30,945 bases of DNA from Friedmanniella sp. Its GTDB lineage: Bacteria > Actinomycetota > Actinomycetes > Propionibacteriales > Propionibacteriaceae. The stretch covers positions 1 to 30,945 of the forward strand of contig JAOPXW010000186.1 of the NCBI GenBank assembly GCA_025964935.1, in the 5' to 3' direction. Of the stretch, positions 13,536 through 22,531 are shown in pieces (position 1 is the first letter of the stretch; each line of letters starts with the position of its first letter). A program made the position numbers and the translations under genes. The notes under the pieces are model-generated. The model saw only the letters and a list, made by a program, of their open reading frames with translations, had not been told where the DNA came from and did no database searches.

Positions 13536-14222
13536 ATGGCGACCTTACTGCTGCTCACGAACGACATGCACTCGTCCTCGGAGATCCTCCCGGCCCTGGA
13601 GCTGCTCCCGCACCAGCTCAAGGTCGCGCAGGCCGAGGCCACCGCCCTGCTGGACGCCCCAGCCGCCGACATCATCCTGCTGGACGCGCGCCGCGACCTG
13701 GTCGGAGCCCGGTCGCTGTGCCGGCTGATGGAGACCACCGGCAAGGAGGCGCCCCTGCTGGTCATCGTGAGCGAGGGCGGCCTGGCCGCCCTCTCCTCGG
13801 ACTGGGGCTTCGACGACCTGCTGCTGGCCTCGGCCGGCCCCGCCGAGGTCGACGTCCGGATCCGGCTGGCCATGACCCCCTCGGTCAGCCACGGCGCCGA
13901 CCCACTGATCCAGACCGGCAACATCGTCATCGACGAGGCCGGCTACAGCGCCAAGCTCAACGGCACCCAGCTCGACCTCACCTACACCGAGTTCGAGCTG
14001 CTCAAGTACCTCGCCCAGCACCCCGGGCGGGTGTTCAGCCGTCAGCAGCTGCTCAGCGACGTCTGGGGCTACGACTACTACGGGGGCACCCGCACCGTCG
14101 ACGTGCACGTCCGGCGGCTGCGGGCCAAGCTCGGCCCCGAGTACGAGTCGGTCATCGGCACCGTGCGCAACGTGGGCTACAGGTTCGTCGCCCCGGCCGA
14201 GGAGTCGGCCGCCCGCATCTGA
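13536..14222 (+). CDS. glnR: GlnR-type OmpR-family orphan response regulator
   Basis: This 228-residue protein matches Streptomyces GlnR closely along its length: LLLLTND at the start, [21 protein letters not shown] around the conserved Asp50, [18 protein letters not shown], then a winged-helix domain (about 130-222) with [20 protein letters not shown] and [19 protein letters not shown] followed by [18 protein letters not shown]. GlnR controls nitrogen assimilation genes (glnA, amtB and others) and in this family is not phosphorylated at Asp50 by a known kinase. No histidine kinase gene is adjacent, which fits. ATG 13536 is chosen because GAGGAGA lies 5 nt upstream and the family homology begins here; the open frame upstream is antisense to the MoaD-like gene. 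Confidence 0.92.
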   Translation: MATLLLLTNDMHSSSEILPALELLPHQLKVAQAEATALLDAPAADIILLDARRDLVGARSLCRLMETTGKEAPLLVIVSEGGLAALSSDWGFDDLLLASAGPAEVDVRIRLAMTPSVSHGADPLIQTGNIVIDEAGYSAKLNGTQLDLTYTEFELLKYLAQHPGRVFSRQQLLSDVWGYDYYGGTRTVDVHVRRLRAKLGPEYESVIGTVRNVGYRFVAPAEESAARI

Positions 14223-14240
14223 AGTCTCCGACCCGCCCGC

Positions 14241-14816
14241 TCAGGCGTTGTCGGCAGCGTGCCGGCTGCGCTCCACCAGCCGGCGCAGGTGCACCGGCAC
14301 GGTCCCGGGCGGGCCGTCGGTCCGCAGGTACTGGACCGCGCCGATGACCTGGGCGGCCAGCACCGCCACCAGGGTCACAGCGAGCAGCGCCGCCGCGGTG
14401 GTCGACCAGCCGGCGTACGCGCTGCCGGTCATGCTGGCGACCAGGGCCAGCAGGGCCACGGCGTAGGAGGCCAGGTGCGCGACCCAGGACAGCCGGACCT
14501 CGGTCCGCAGGTCCTGCGGGCGCACCCCGCGCCAGGACGCCATGGCCCGCCGCCACACCAGCACCTGCACCACGCACGCGGCCAGCATCCCCACGGCGGC
14601 GCCGAGGGCGGCGACCGCCCACCCGCGCCCGGTGTCCTGCGACGAGAAAGCGGGGAAGGTCGCGACGGCCCCGGCCGCGGTCACGGTCCCCAGCAGGGCC
14701 ACCCCGGCCCCGACCCAGACCAGCCGCAGGTGCGGCACCATCCGGGCCGCTACGGCCGGCTGCTCGGTGGCGCCGTAAGCACCGATGTCCTCAGGGTCGT
14801 ACTCCGGGTCGCGCAT
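14241..14816 (-). CDS. Four-TM integral membrane protein, function unknown
   Basis: This 191-residue protein begins MRDPEYDPEDIGAYG, an acidic cytoplasmic start, followed by four hydrophobic segments at about 33-55, 66-88, 109-130 and 139-163, and a basic tail (VPVHLRRLVERSRHAADNA). The loop WRRAMASWRGVRPQDLRTEV between TM2 and TM3 is positively charged, so it is probably cytoplasmic, which puts both ends inside. I do not recognise a family. It is convergent with glnR and divergent from mshD. The ATG at 14816 has AGGAAGG about 14 nt upstream, a long spacing, and a TAGACT box (14892-14887) further upstream could be its -10. Confidence 0.7.
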   Translation of the reverse strand: MRDPEYDPEDIGAYGATEQPAVAARMVPHLRLVWVGAGVALLGTVTAAGAVATFPAFSSQDTGRGWAVAALGAAVGMLAACVVQVLVWRRAMASWRGVRPQDLRTEVRLSWVAHLASYAVALLALVASMTGSAYAGWSTTAAALLAVTLVAVLAAQVIGAVQYLRTDGPPGTVPVHLRRLVERSRHAADNA

Positions 14817-14886
14817 CGCGCAGGGCGGTCCTTCCTCAACCGAGGGCCCGCGGGGTCCAGATCCACCGCACCTTGCCCTGCGCCGA

Positions 14887-14905
14887 AGTCTAGATCCCCT
14901 ACCGT
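14887..14905. promoter_or_regulatory. Back-to-back -10 boxes for the four-TM gene and mshD
   Basis: TACCGT (14900-14905, plus strand) ends 7 nt before the mshD ATG at 14913, giving a leaderless mRNA. TAGACT (minus strand, 14892-14887) lies only 7 bp away and points toward the four-TM gene. The two promoters must share DNA, so they are likely co-regulated or mutually exclusive. Confidence 0.5.
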
Positions 14906-14912
14906 GAGCGGC

Positions 14913-15824
14913 ATGGCCGACCGCGAGCGCATCCTCTCCCGTCCCGCCCTGACCGCGGTCGAGGTGGCCCAGGTCGAGCGGCTGGTCGCGGCGGCCACCG
15001 CCGCCGACGGGGCTCCGGCCCTGAACGAGGCGGCCCACCTGCACCTGCGGCACCCCCGACCCGGCGTACGACATCTGCTCGCCCTCGCCGACGGGGACGC
15101 CGGGGCCGGGCTGAGCGGGGCCGAGCTGGTCGGGTACGCCGAGGTCGAGGCCGGCGAGGGGGCCGCAACGGGCCAGGTCGTCGTCGCCCCGGACCACCGG
15201 CGCCGGGGACTGGGCACCGCCCTGGTCGAGCGGCTGCGCGCCGAGTCCGCCCAGCCGGTGCAGTTCTGGGCCGTGGGCGACTCCCCCGCCGCCCAGTCAC
15301 TGGCCCGCCGGTCGGGCCTGGTCCCGCGCCGGACGCTGCTGGTCATGCGCCGGCCCAGCAGCGAGCCGCTGCCGGTGGCCACCCTGCCCGAGGACGTACG
15401 GCTGCGGGCCTTCGTGCCCGGGACCGACGATCAGGCCTGGCTGGCGGTGAACGCCCGCGCCTTCGCCCACCACCCCGAGCAGGGCGCGCTGACCGCCGCC
15501 GACCTGGCCGAGCGGACCGCCGAGGCATGGTTCGACCCGGCGGGCTTCCTGCTGGCCGTCCGCGGGACCCGGGTGCTCGGGTTCCACTGGACCAAGCAGC
15601 ACCCCGACCACCTGGGCGAGGTCTACGTCATCGGGGTCGATCCCGACGCCGGCGGCCAGGGTCTGGGCAAGGCGCTGCTCGGGGCCGGGCTCGAGCACCT
15701 GGCGCGCTCCGGCAGCACCGTGGTGCAGCTGTACGTCGAGGCCGACCACGACCGGGCGGTGGGCCTCTACCGGTCCTATGGCTTCGTCCCGGCCGCGCGT
15801 GATGTGATGTACGCCCAGCCCTGA
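14913..15824 (+). CDS. mshD: Mycothiol synthase
   Basis: This 303-residue protein has two tandem GNAT domains. The N-terminal one (about 1-150) has the acetyl-CoA loop VVVAPDHRRRGLGTALVERL, and the C-terminal one (about 160-303) has GVDPDAGGQGLGKALLGAGLEHL followed by VQLYVEADHDRAVGLYRSYGF. Also present is HWTKQHPDHLGEVYVIG, a segment characteristic of MshD. It acetylates the cysteinyl amine of Cys-GlcN-Ins with acetyl-CoA, the last step of mycothiol synthesis. A TACCGT box 7 nt upstream of ATG 14913 indicates leaderless transcription. Its presence independently supports an actinobacterial origin, and the glnR-mshD-pst neighbourhood resembles Rv0818-Rv0820. Confidence 0.95.
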   Translation: MADRERILSRPALTAVEVAQVERLVAAATAADGAPALNEAAHLHLRHPRPGVRHLLALADGDAGAGLSGAELVGYAEVEAGEGAATGQVVVAPDHRRRGLGTALVERLRAESAQPVQFWAVGDSPAAQSLARRSGLVPRRTLLVMRRPSSEPLPVATLPEDVRLRAFVPGTDDQAWLAVNARAFAHHPEQGALTAADLAERTAEAWFDPAGFLLAVRGTRVLGFHWTKQHPDHLGEVYVIGVDPDAGGQGLGKALLGAGLEHLARSGSTVVQLYVEADHDRAVGLYRSYGFVPAARDVMYAQP

Positions 15825-15938
15825 CGCGGTGGTCAGGGACCGGGCGTGCCCGTGGCCCGGCGCAGCAGATTGCCGTCCACAGACCGCGACCCCGGCGAGC
15901 ACGAACCGCCGTGGCCGCACCCCTACAGCAGGAGAACG

Positions 15939-18107
15939 ATGGAAGCCGTCGACACCGCACGCACCAGCCCCCAGGGGGTTGGCTCCGACAGCACCCCCGA
16001 CCCGGTCGAGGTCGGGGACGAGACCCGCCTGCTGGAGCTGCCGACGGACCGCTTCCTGGACCGCGAGCTGTCCTGGCTGGCCTTCAACAACCGGGTCCTG
16101 GACCTGGCCAAGGACCGCGTCCGGGTGCCGCTGCTGGAGCGGGCCAAGTTCCTGGCCATCTTCGCCTCCAACCTGGACGAGTTCTACATGGTCCGGGTCG
16201 CGGGGCTGAAGCGCCGGATCGCCGCGGGGGTGGCCGTGCCGACGGTCAGCGGACTGATGCCGCGCGAGGTGCACTCGGCCATCCTGAACCGGACCCGGGA
16301 GCTGGTCGCGGAGCAGGCCCGGGTGTTCCACGCCGAGATCCGGCCCGAGCTGGCCGAGCATGGCATCGAGATCCTGCGCTGGGACGAGCTCACGGTCGAG
16401 GAGAAGGACCGGATGGACGACCTGTTCACCGAGCGGATCTTCCCGGTCCTGACCCCGCTCGCCGTGGACCCCTCGCACCCCTTCCCCTACATCTCCGGTC
16501 TGTCCATCAACCTCGCCGTGCTGGTGAAGAACCCCGAGACCGGGGCCCGGCAGTTCGCCCGGGTCAAGGTGCCCTCGGTGCTGTCGCGCTTCCTGCCGCT
16601 GTCGGAGGGCCGCTACGTCGCGCTCGAGGACGTCATCGCCCAGCACCTGGACCAGCTGTTCAGCGGCATGCAGGTGGTCGGCCAGCACACCTTCCGGGTG
16701 ACCCGGAACGAGGACGTGGAGGTCGAGGAGGACGACGCCGAGAACCTGCTGCTGGCCCTGGAGAAGGAGCTGCTGCGCCGCAAGGTCGGCCGACCCCCCG
16801 TACGGCTGGAGGTCGAGGACGACATCGACCCCAAGATGCTGGAGCTGCTGCGCAGCGAGCTGGACGTCAAGGAGACCGAGGTCTTCCTGGTCCCGGGGCC
16901 GCTGGACCTGCGGGGGCTGTTCGCCCTCACCGAGATCGACCGGGCCGAGCTGAAGTACCCGGCCTTCCTGCCCTCCACCCACCCGCATCTCTCGGAGGTG
17001 GAGACGGCCAAGCCGGCGGACATGTTCGCCGCGCTCAAGCAGCGCGACGTGCTGCTGCACCACCCGTACGACTCCTTCGCCACCAGCGTGCAGCGCTTCA
17101 TCGAGCAGGCGGCCGACGACCCGCAGGTGCTGGCCATCAAGCAGACCCTCTACCGGACCTCGGGCGACTCCCCCATCGTGGACGCGCTGATCGAGGCGGC
17201 CGAGGCGGGCAAGCAGGTGCTGGCCCTGGTGGAGATCAAGGCCCGCTTCGACGAGCAGGCCAACATCGCCTGGGCGCGACGGCTGGAGCAGCACGGCTGC
17301 CACGTGGTCTACGGGCTGGTCGGGCTGAAGACCCACTGCAAGCTGTCGATGGTGGTCCGCGACGAGCCGGAGGGGCTGCGCCGCTACGTGCACATCGGCA
17401 CGGGCAACTACAACCCCAAGACGGCCCGGCTGTATGAGGACATGGGGCTGCTGACCGCCAACCCGATCATCACCGAGGACGTGGGCCGGCTCTTCAACCA
17501 CCTTTCCGGGATGTCCAAGGAGACCCAGTACCGCCGGCTCCTGGTCGCCCCGCACGGGATCCGGACCGGACTGATCGAGCGGATCAACCACGAGATCACC
17601 AACCGCGAGGCCGGGCTGCCGGCCGGGATCCGGATCAAGGTCAACTCGCTGGTCGACGAGGCCATCTCGGACGCCCTCTACCGCGCCTCGCACGCCGGGG
17701 TGCCGGTCGACCTGTGGGTGCGGGGGATCTGCACGATCCGGCCCGGGATGCCCGGTCTGAGCGAGAACATCCGGGTGCGCAGCATCCTGGGCCGCTTCCT
17801 GGAGCACAGCCGGCTGTTCTGGTTCGCCAACGGCGGGAACCCCTCGGTCGGGATCGGCTCCGCCGACATGATGCACCGCAACCTCGACCGCCGGGTCGAG
17901 GTGATCGGGTCCATCACCAACCGCGACCACGTGACCGAGATCGGCGAGCTCTTCGACGTGGCCTTCGACAAGGGCACCGCCTCCTGGAAGCTGCAGCCCG
18001 ACGGCAGCTGGGTGGCCTACACCGTCGACGCCGAGGGCAAGCCCCTGCTCGACATGCAGGAGCTGCTGATCAACGCCAAGAGCCGGCGTCGGGTCAGCGC
18101 GAAGTAG
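15939..18107 (+). CDS. ppk: Polyphosphate kinase 1
   Basis: This 722-residue enzyme reversibly polymerises the ATP gamma-phosphate into polyphosphate. The N-terminal domain starts [19 protein letters not shown]. The catalytic C-terminal half is phospholipase-D-like, with the autophosphorylated His485 in [21 protein letters not shown] and the second essential His623 in [17 protein letters not shown]-binding features [13 protein letters not shown] and [16 protein letters not shown] are present. The N-terminal extension of about 50 residues is of actinobacterial type. ATG 15939 is preceded by CAGGAG at 5 nt. The next gene starts 9 nt after its stop, the same ppk-mutT1 arrangement as Rv2984-Rv2985. 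No clear PHO box was seen upstream. Confidence 0.96.
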   Translation: MEAVDTARTSPQGVGSDSTPDPVEVGDETRLLELPTDRFLDRELSWLAFNNRVLDLAKDRVRVPLLERAKFLAIFASNLDEFYMVRVAGLKRRIAAGVAVPTVSGLMPREVHSAILNRTRELVAEQARVFHAEIRPELAEHGIEILRWDELTVEEKDRMDDLFTERIFPVLTPLAVDPSHPFPYISGLSINLAVLVKNPETGARQFARVKVPSVLSRFLPLSEGRYVALEDVIAQHLDQLFSGMQVVGQHTFRVTRNEDVEVEEDDAENLLLALEKELLRRKVGRPPVRLEVEDDIDPKMLELLRSELDVKETEVFLVPGPLDLRGLFALTEIDRAELKYPAFLPSTHPHLSEVETAKPADMFAALKQRDVLLHHPYDSFATSVQRFIEQAADDPQVLAIKQTLYRTSGDSPIVDALIEAAEAGKQVLALVEIKARFDEQANIAWARRLEQHGCHVVYGLVGLKTHCKLSMVVRDEPEGLRRYVHIGTGNYNPKTARLYEDMGLLTANPIITEDVGRLFNHLSGMSKETQYRRLLVAPHGIRTGLIERINHEITNREAGLPAGIRIKVNSLVDEAISDALYRASHAGVPVDLWVRGICTIRPGMPGLSENIRVRSILGRFLEHSRLFWFANGGNPSVGIGSADMMHRNLDRRVEVIGSITNRDHVTEIGELFDVAFDKGTASWKLQPDGSWVAYTVDAEGKPLLDMQELLINAKSRRRVSAK

Positions 18108-18116
18108 CCGCCCGCC

Positions 18117-19040
18117 GTGCCCACCCGCGCCTCCTCGCACCGACCACCCCGGGCCAAACCCGGCCGCCCCGTCCTGGCCGGCGGGGCGGTGGTGACCCGC
18201 CGCCATCCCGTCCGGGGGATCGAGGTGGTGGTCATCCACCGCAAGCGCTACGACGACTGGACCCTGCCCAAGGGCAAGCTGGAGGCCGGAGAGTCGGTGC
18301 CGGTGTGCGCCGTACGGGAGGTGTGGGAGGAGACCGGGGTCACCATCAAGCTCGGGGTGCCCCTGGACACCATCCGCTACGAGACCGGCAAGCCGGGGCT
18401 GAAGCAGGTGGAGTACTGGGGCGGCTCGGTGCTGGCGGCGGTCCGGCGGGCCCCGGACGCCGAGGTGGACGTCGTCTCCTGGCTGCCCGTCCGGGCCGCG
18501 ATGGCGCGGCTCACCTACGCCCACGACCACTTCCTGGTCCAGCAGTACCTGGACCAGCCCGCCACCACCCCGCTGCTGATCGTCCGGCACGCCAAGGCGA
18601 TGGACCGCAAGGACTGGTCCAAGAAGGACTCCGCCCGCCCGATCAACGCCCGCGGTCGCCGTCAGGCCAAGCTGCTGGTGCCGATGCTCGCCGCGTACGG
18701 GGTGACCCGGCTCGTCTCCTCCACCTCCGCCCGCTGCCAGGCCACCGTGGCCCCGTACGCCGGCCGCCAGGGCCTGAGCGTCGAGTCCTACGGCCAGCTC
18801 AGCGAGGAGGAGGGCAGCGACGACGCCAAGGGCGTGGCCAAGCTGATGCAGAACGTCCGCGACGCCACCCTGGCCAACGGGGAGCCGACGGCGGTCTGCG
18901 TGCACCGGCCCGTGCTCCCGCACATCCTGGAGGCGCTCGACATGGCGCCCATGACGCTGGTCACCGGCGAGTTCCTGGTCGCGCACCTGACGGCCGACGG
19001 TGGCGTGCACGCGGTGGAGCGGCACCGACCGCAGGCCTGA
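18117..19040 (+). CDS. Nudix hydrolase / histidine phosphatase fusion (MutT1-like)
   Basis: This is a 307-residue two-domain protein. Residues about 18-145 form the Nudix domain, with the full Nudix box between Gly53 and Val75 (GKLEAGES...REVWEETGV). Residues about 152-305 form a histidine phosphatase domain, with catalytic RHAK (Arg157, His158) and the second His in VCVHRPVLPH. Mycobacterial MutT1 has this architecture and removes 8-oxo-dGTP/8-oxo-GTP and diadenosine polyphosphates. The GTG start at 18117 lies 9 nt after the ppk stop, so the two are co-transcribed and likely coupled; no Shine-Dalgarno is obvious. The function is taken from the family. Confidence 0.92.
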   Translation: MPTRASSHRPPRAKPGRPVLAGGAVVTRRHPVRGIEVVVIHRKRYDDWTLPKGKLEAGESVPVCAVREVWEETGVTIKLGVPLDTIRYETGKPGLKQVEYWGGSVLAAVRRAPDAEVDVVSWLPVRAAMARLTYAHDHFLVQQYLDQPATTPLLIVRHAKAMDRKDWSKKDSARPINARGRRQAKLLVPMLAAYGVTRLVSSTSARCQATVAPYAGRQGLSVESYGQLSEEEGSDDAKGVAKLMQNVRDATLANGEPTAVCVHRPVLPHILEALDMAPMTLVTGEFLVAHLTADGGVHAVERHRPQA

Positions 19041-19087
19041 GCCGGAGCGCTCGCGCCGCCGCGCCGGTGGGGCGACCCGCCGGGATC

Positions 19088-19142
19088 GTTCATCTGCTGT
19101 TCATCCAGCACGGTCCATCAGGAAACGTGCGACCCGTACGTT
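19088..19142 (+). promoter_or_regulatory. PHO-box-like repeats and -10 of the pst operon
   Basis: GTTCATC occurs at 19088 and 19099, exactly 11 bp apart, with a degenerate third unit at 19110. This is the direct-repeat organisation of the actinobacterial PhoP box (GTTCACC plus 4 nt). TACGTT (19137-19142) is a plausible -10, 49, 38 and 27 bp after the starts of the three units. The implied 5' leader of pstS is about 100 nt. Confidence 0.7.
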
Positions 19143-19210
19143 CGCGCTCAGCGACAGGCCTTCGAGCCTGACCGCTGACCGCCTCCGGGGACAACCGTGG
19201 GCGCCACCTT

Positions 19211-19231
19211 GGGGGATGGTGTGCATCCCCC
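19211..19231 (+). repeat. Stable hairpin in the pstS 5' leader
   Basis: GGGGGATG (19211-19218) and CATCCCCC (19224-19231) form a perfect 8-bp stem with a GTGTG loop, ending 11 nt before the AAAGGA ribosome site of pstS. It could stabilise the mRNA or modulate initiation. It is too far upstream of the start to occlude it directly. Confidence 0.5.
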
Positions 19232-19252
19232 CGAGTTGTCAAAAGGACACGC

Positions 19253-20407
19253 ATGCCCAAGAACCGCCTCCTCTCGTCGCGGATCACCAAGCTCGCCGCC
19301 GTGCTCGCCCTCGGCACCCTCAGCCTCGCCGCGTGTGGCTCGGACCCCGCGGCCCCCTCGGCCACCGACTCCTCCGCCGGCGGCTCGACCTCGGCGTCCG
19401 GCGCCGGCGGCCTGACCTGCCCCGCGGGCAAGCTCTCCGCCGAGGGCTCCAGCGCGCAGGCCAACGCCATCAGCGAGGTCATCGCCAACTACAACGCCGA
19501 GTGCGGCGACAAGGCGACCATCGAGTACAACCCCACCGGCTCCGGTGCGGGCATCAAGTCGTTCTACAACGGCCTGGTCGACTTCGCCGGCTCCGACTCC
19601 GCGCTCAAGTCGGTGGAGAAGGACGGCGTGATCGAGACCGACAAGGCCAAGGAGCGCTGCCAGGGCAACCCGGCCTGGGACCTCCCGATGGTCGTCGGCC
19701 CGATCGCCTTCGCCTACAACATCGACGGCGTCGACAAGCTGGTCCTGAACGCCGAGGTCCTGGCCGAGATCTTCAACGGCACCATCAAGACCTGGAACGA
19801 CCCGAAGATCGCCAAGCTCAACTCCGGCGTCACGCTGCCCAGCGCCCCCATCACGGTGTTCTTCCGCTCCGACGAGTCCGGCACCACCGAGAACACCACC
19901 AAGTTCCTGAAGGCCGCCGGCAACGGCGCCTGGAAGGACGAGCCGGCCAAGGCATGGACCGGCACCGGGCAGGGCAAGAACAAGTCCTCCGGCGTGGCCG
20001 AGGGCGTCGCCAGCACCAAGAACTCGATCTCCTACGTCGAGTGGAGCTACGCCCGCGACAACAAGCTCGCGATCGCCCAGCTCGACTCCGGCAAGGGTGG
20101 CGTCGAGCTCACCGGTGACGCCGTGGGCAAGGCCGTCGCCGAGGCCACCGTGGCCGGCACCGGCAACGACCTCAGCCTCAGCCTGAAGTACTCGGGCACC
20201 GGCGCCGGCGCCTACCCGGCGCTGCTGGTCACCTACGAGATCGTCTGCAGCAAGGGTCTCGCCGCCGACAAGACCGCCCTGGTCAAGGACTTCCTGACCT
20301 ACTTCGCCTCGGCGAAGAACCAGAGCTCGCTCGAGGACCTGGGCTACGCCCCGCTCCCGGCCGACCTGCAGACCAAGGTCACCGCGGCCGTCGCTGCGGT
20401 CTCCTGA
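19253..20407 (+). CDS. pstS: Phosphate ABC transporter substrate-binding lipoprotein
   Basis: This 384-residue lipoprotein has a basic N-terminus, a hydrophobic core and a lipobox LAAC with Cys28 as the lipidation site, then a Ser/Ala/Gly-rich linker (29-53). The mature domain has PstS phosphate-binding signatures: LSAEGSSAQANAI (loop contacting phosphate), YNPTGSGAGIKSF, VDFAGSDSAL and FFRSDESGTTENTTKFL. It captures phosphate outside the membrane for PstCAB. ATG 19253 has AAAGGA at 6 nt. It is first in the pst operon, behind a PHO-box-like promoter, with a 14-bp hairpin after it that probably limits readthrough so that the binding protein exceeds the permease. Confidence 0.96.
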   Translation: MPKNRLLSSRITKLAAVLALGTLSLAACGSDPAAPSATDSSAGGSTSASGAGGLTCPAGKLSAEGSSAQANAISEVIANYNAECGDKATIEYNPTGSGAGIKSFYNGLVDFAGSDSALKSVEKDGVIETDKAKERCQGNPAWDLPMVVGPIAFAYNIDGVDKLVLNAEVLAEIFNGTIKTWNDPKIAKLNSGVTLPSAPITVFFRSDESGTTENTTKFLKAAGNGAWKDEPAKAWTGTGQGKNKSSGVAEGVASTKNSISYVEWSYARDNKLAIAQLDSGKGGVELTGDAVGKAVAEATVAGTGNDLSLSLKYSGTGAGAYPALLVTYEIVCSKGLAADKTALVKDFLTYFASAKNQSSLEDLGYAPLPADLQTKVTAAVAAVS

Positions 20408-20419
20408 CCCTGGGCCCCC

Positions 20420-20455
20420 GGCAGGTCACCTGGCTCCCCCTCCAGGTGACCTGCC
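20420..20455 (+). terminator. pstS-pstC intercistronic stem-loop
   Basis: GGCAGGTCACCTGG (20420-20433) and CCAGGTGACCTGCC (20442-20455) form a perfect 14-bp stem with an 8-nt loop, starting 13 nt after the pstS stop and followed by a C-run rather than T. It could be a partial terminator or a 3' end protecting pstS mRNA. Each arm also contains a near-palindrome (CAGGTSACCTG). Confidence 0.7.
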
Positions 20456-20491
20456 CCCCCGCTCGCTGAGACCACAAGGAAGAAGCGGTCG

Positions 20492-21628
20492 ATGACCTAC
20501 ACCCCGACGTCGGGCCGTCGCACGCTGGACGGCGTCCGGCAGCCTCACCCGGCGGACGTCCGCGAACCGGTTTCGGCGGAAGCCTCACCGGTAGTGGACG
20601 ATGGTCCCGTGAGCACCCGCAGCCCGGTTCCTCAGGTCACCTCGCACCCGGCCCGGCCGCGTCCGGCGGCTCCCCAGCCCACCGGCCACGGGGTCCAGCT
20701 GGCCGAGATCAGCCAGGCCGGCGACCGGACCTTCCGCTTCCTGGCCGGCGGCTCCGGGGTGCTGATCATCGCTCTGGTCGCCTTCGTGGGGATCTTCCTG
20801 CTGGCCCTGGCCCTGCCGTCGCTGCTGCAGGACCGCGACAACTTCCTGTTCTCCCGCAGCTGGACCGTGGTCGGCGACGAGCTGCGCTTCGGCATCGCCG
20901 GGCTGCTGTGGACCACCGTGCTGTCGTCCGTGGTCGCCATGATCATCGCGGTCCCGGTCGCCATCGGGGTCGCGCTCTTCCTCACCCAGTACCTGCCGCG
21001 CCGGTTCTCGGGCCCGCTGTCCTTCGTCATCGACCTGCTGGCCGCGGTGCCCTCCATCATCTTCGGCCTCTGGGGCCTGACCGTCCTCGGGCCCTTCCTG
21101 CGCCCGGTCGGCCTGTGGGTCTCCGGCCACCTGGGCTTCATCCCGCTCTTCCGGGCTGAGATCGACCCCAGCTCCTCGGTGTTCGTCGCCTCGGTCGTGC
21201 TGGCGATCATGATCCTGCCGATCATCACCGCCATCTCCCGCGACGTCTTCACCCAGACCCCGCGGGACCAGATCGAGGCCGCCCTCGCCCTGGGTGCCAC
21301 CCGCTGGGAGGTCATCAGGTCCGCGGTGCTGCCGTACGGCCGGTCCGGGGTCGTCAGCGCCTCGATGCTCGGCCTCGGCCGCGCGCTCGGCGAGACCGTC
21401 GCCGTGCTCATCATCCTCAGCCAGGCGGCCCCCGGCAGCGCCTTCACGCCCTCGATCTTCGCCGGCGGGGAGACCTTCGCCAGCAAGATCGCCAACAACG
21501 CCTCCGAGTTCGACACCCCGTCGAAGACCGGAGCCTTCATCGCCGCCGGCCTGGTGCTGTTCGTGGTGACCTTCGTGGTCAACGCGCTCGCCCGGATCGT
21601 CGCGACCAGGGGGACCGCCCGCTCATGA
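20492..21628 (+). CDS. pstC: Phosphate ABC transporter permease PstC
   Basis: This 378-residue inner-membrane permease has about 75 residues of Pro/Ser-rich cytoplasmic N-terminus before the first helix (VLIIALVAFVGIFLLALAL). Six membrane segments follow, with the periplasmic loop YLPRRFSGPLSFVIDLLAAVPSI and the EAA coupling motif EAALALGATRWEVIRSAVLP, which contacts PstB. AAGGAAG lies about 9 nt before ATG 20492; an in-frame GTG at 20609 would remove 39 N-terminal residues and is a possible alternative. Its stop overlaps pstA (ATGA), so the two subunits are translationally coupled. Confidence 0.94.
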   Translation: MTYTPTSGRRTLDGVRQPHPADVREPVSAEASPVVDDGPVSTRSPVPQVTSHPARPRPAAPQPTGHGVQLAEISQAGDRTFRFLAGGSGVLIIALVAFVGIFLLALALPSLLQDRDNFLFSRSWTVVGDELRFGIAGLLWTTVLSSVVAMIIAVPVAIGVALFLTQYLPRRFSGPLSFVIDLLAAVPSIIFGLWGLTVLGPFLRPVGLWVSGHLGFIPLFRAEIDPSSSVFVASVVLAIMILPIITAISRDVFTQTPRDQIEAALALGATRWEVIRSAVLPYGRSGVVSASMLGLGRALGETVAVLIILSQAAPGSAFTPSIFAGGETFASKIANNASEFDTPSKTGAFIAAGLVLFVVTFVVNALARIVATRGTARS

Positions 21629-22527
21629 GCCTCGACACCTCCTCCACGCCCCTGTCCTTCCGGCGCCCCAGTGGGCTGCGGACGGTCAAGAACGGCGCCG
21701 CCTGGGTCTACGTGTCCCTGGCCGCCGTGCTGACGGTCATCCCGCTGGTCTGGATCCTCTACACCGTCATCAGCCAGGGATACCGCCTGGTGCTCAACTC
21801 GAACTGGTGGCTGCAGAGCCAGCGGGGCATCACCCCGCGCCGCGAGGGGGGCGGTGCCTACCACGCCATCATCGGCACGGTCGAGATCGGCCTGATCTGC
21901 GCCCTGATCGCGGTGCCGCTGGGCATCCTGGGCGCCATCCTCCTGATCGAGTACGCCCGCGGCAGCAAGGCGGCCCGGGCGGTCAGCTTCGCCGTGGACA
22001 TCCTCAGCGGCCTCCCCTCGATCGTGGCCGCGCTGTTCATCTACGCCCTCTTCATCACCGTCTTCGGCTTCGGCCGCTCGGTGATCGCGGTCTCCTGCGC
22101 CCTGACCCTGCTGATGCTGCCGGTGGTGCTCAGGTCGACCGAGGAGATGCTCAAGCTGGTCCCGGACTCGCTGCGGGAGGCCTCGTACGCCCTCGGGGTG
22201 CCGTGCTGGAAGACCATCCTGCACGTCGTCATCCCGACCGCGTTCAGCGGCATCTCGACCGGGGTGGTGCTGGGCCTGGCCCGCGTGATGGGCGAGACCG
22301 CACCCCTGCTGATCCTGGTCTCGTACGCGGTGGGCATCAACTTCTCCCCCACGTCGGCGACCATGGGCGCCCTGCCCACCATGATCAACTCCGGCCGGGA
22401 CCAGGCGCCGACGCTGCCCGGCTACGAGCGGGTCTGGGCCGCCGCGCTCACCCTCATCCTGATCGTCATGTTGCTCAACCTGCTCGCCCGCGGCATCGCC
22501 CGGGCCAGCAAGCTGAAGGAGAAGTAG
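21625..22527 (+). CDS. pstA: Phosphate ABC transporter permease PstA
   Basis: This 300-residue permease pairs with PstC. The first helix ([22 protein letters not shown]) is followed by the large extracytoplasmic loop with [27 protein letters not shown], typical of actinobacterial PstA. Then come five more helices, with [13 protein letters not shown] and the EAA-type motif [21 protein letters not shown]. The ATG overlaps the pstC stop by four bases. The stop lies 4 nt before pstB, whose ribosome site AAGGAG falls inside the last pstA codons. Confidence 0.95.
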   Translation: MSLDTSSTPLSFRRPSGLRTVKNGAAWVYVSLAAVLTVIPLVWILYTVISQGYRLVLNSNWWLQSQRGITPRREGGGAYHAIIGTVEIGLICALIAVPLGILGAILLIEYARGSKAARAVSFAVDILSGLPSIVAALFIYALFITVFGFGRSVIAVSCALTLLMLPVVLRSTEEMLKLVPDSLREASYALGVPCWKTILHVVIPTAFSGISTGVVLGLARVMGETAPLLILVSYAVGINFSPTSATMGALPTMINSGRDQAPTLPGYERVWAAALTLILIVMLLNLLARGIARASKLKEK

Positions 22528-22531
22528 ACCG

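Noticed and set aside
15825..15938. A PHO box searched for upstream of ppk
   Set aside because: No GTTCACC-like pair at 11-bp spacing on either strand was found.
15297..19025. A 1242-codon open frame on the minus strand across mshD, ppk and the Nudix gene
   Set aside because: It is exactly antisense to well-identified genes, is rich in His/Arg/Gly/Pro/Val, and has no family motif. Open antisense frames are expected at this GC content.
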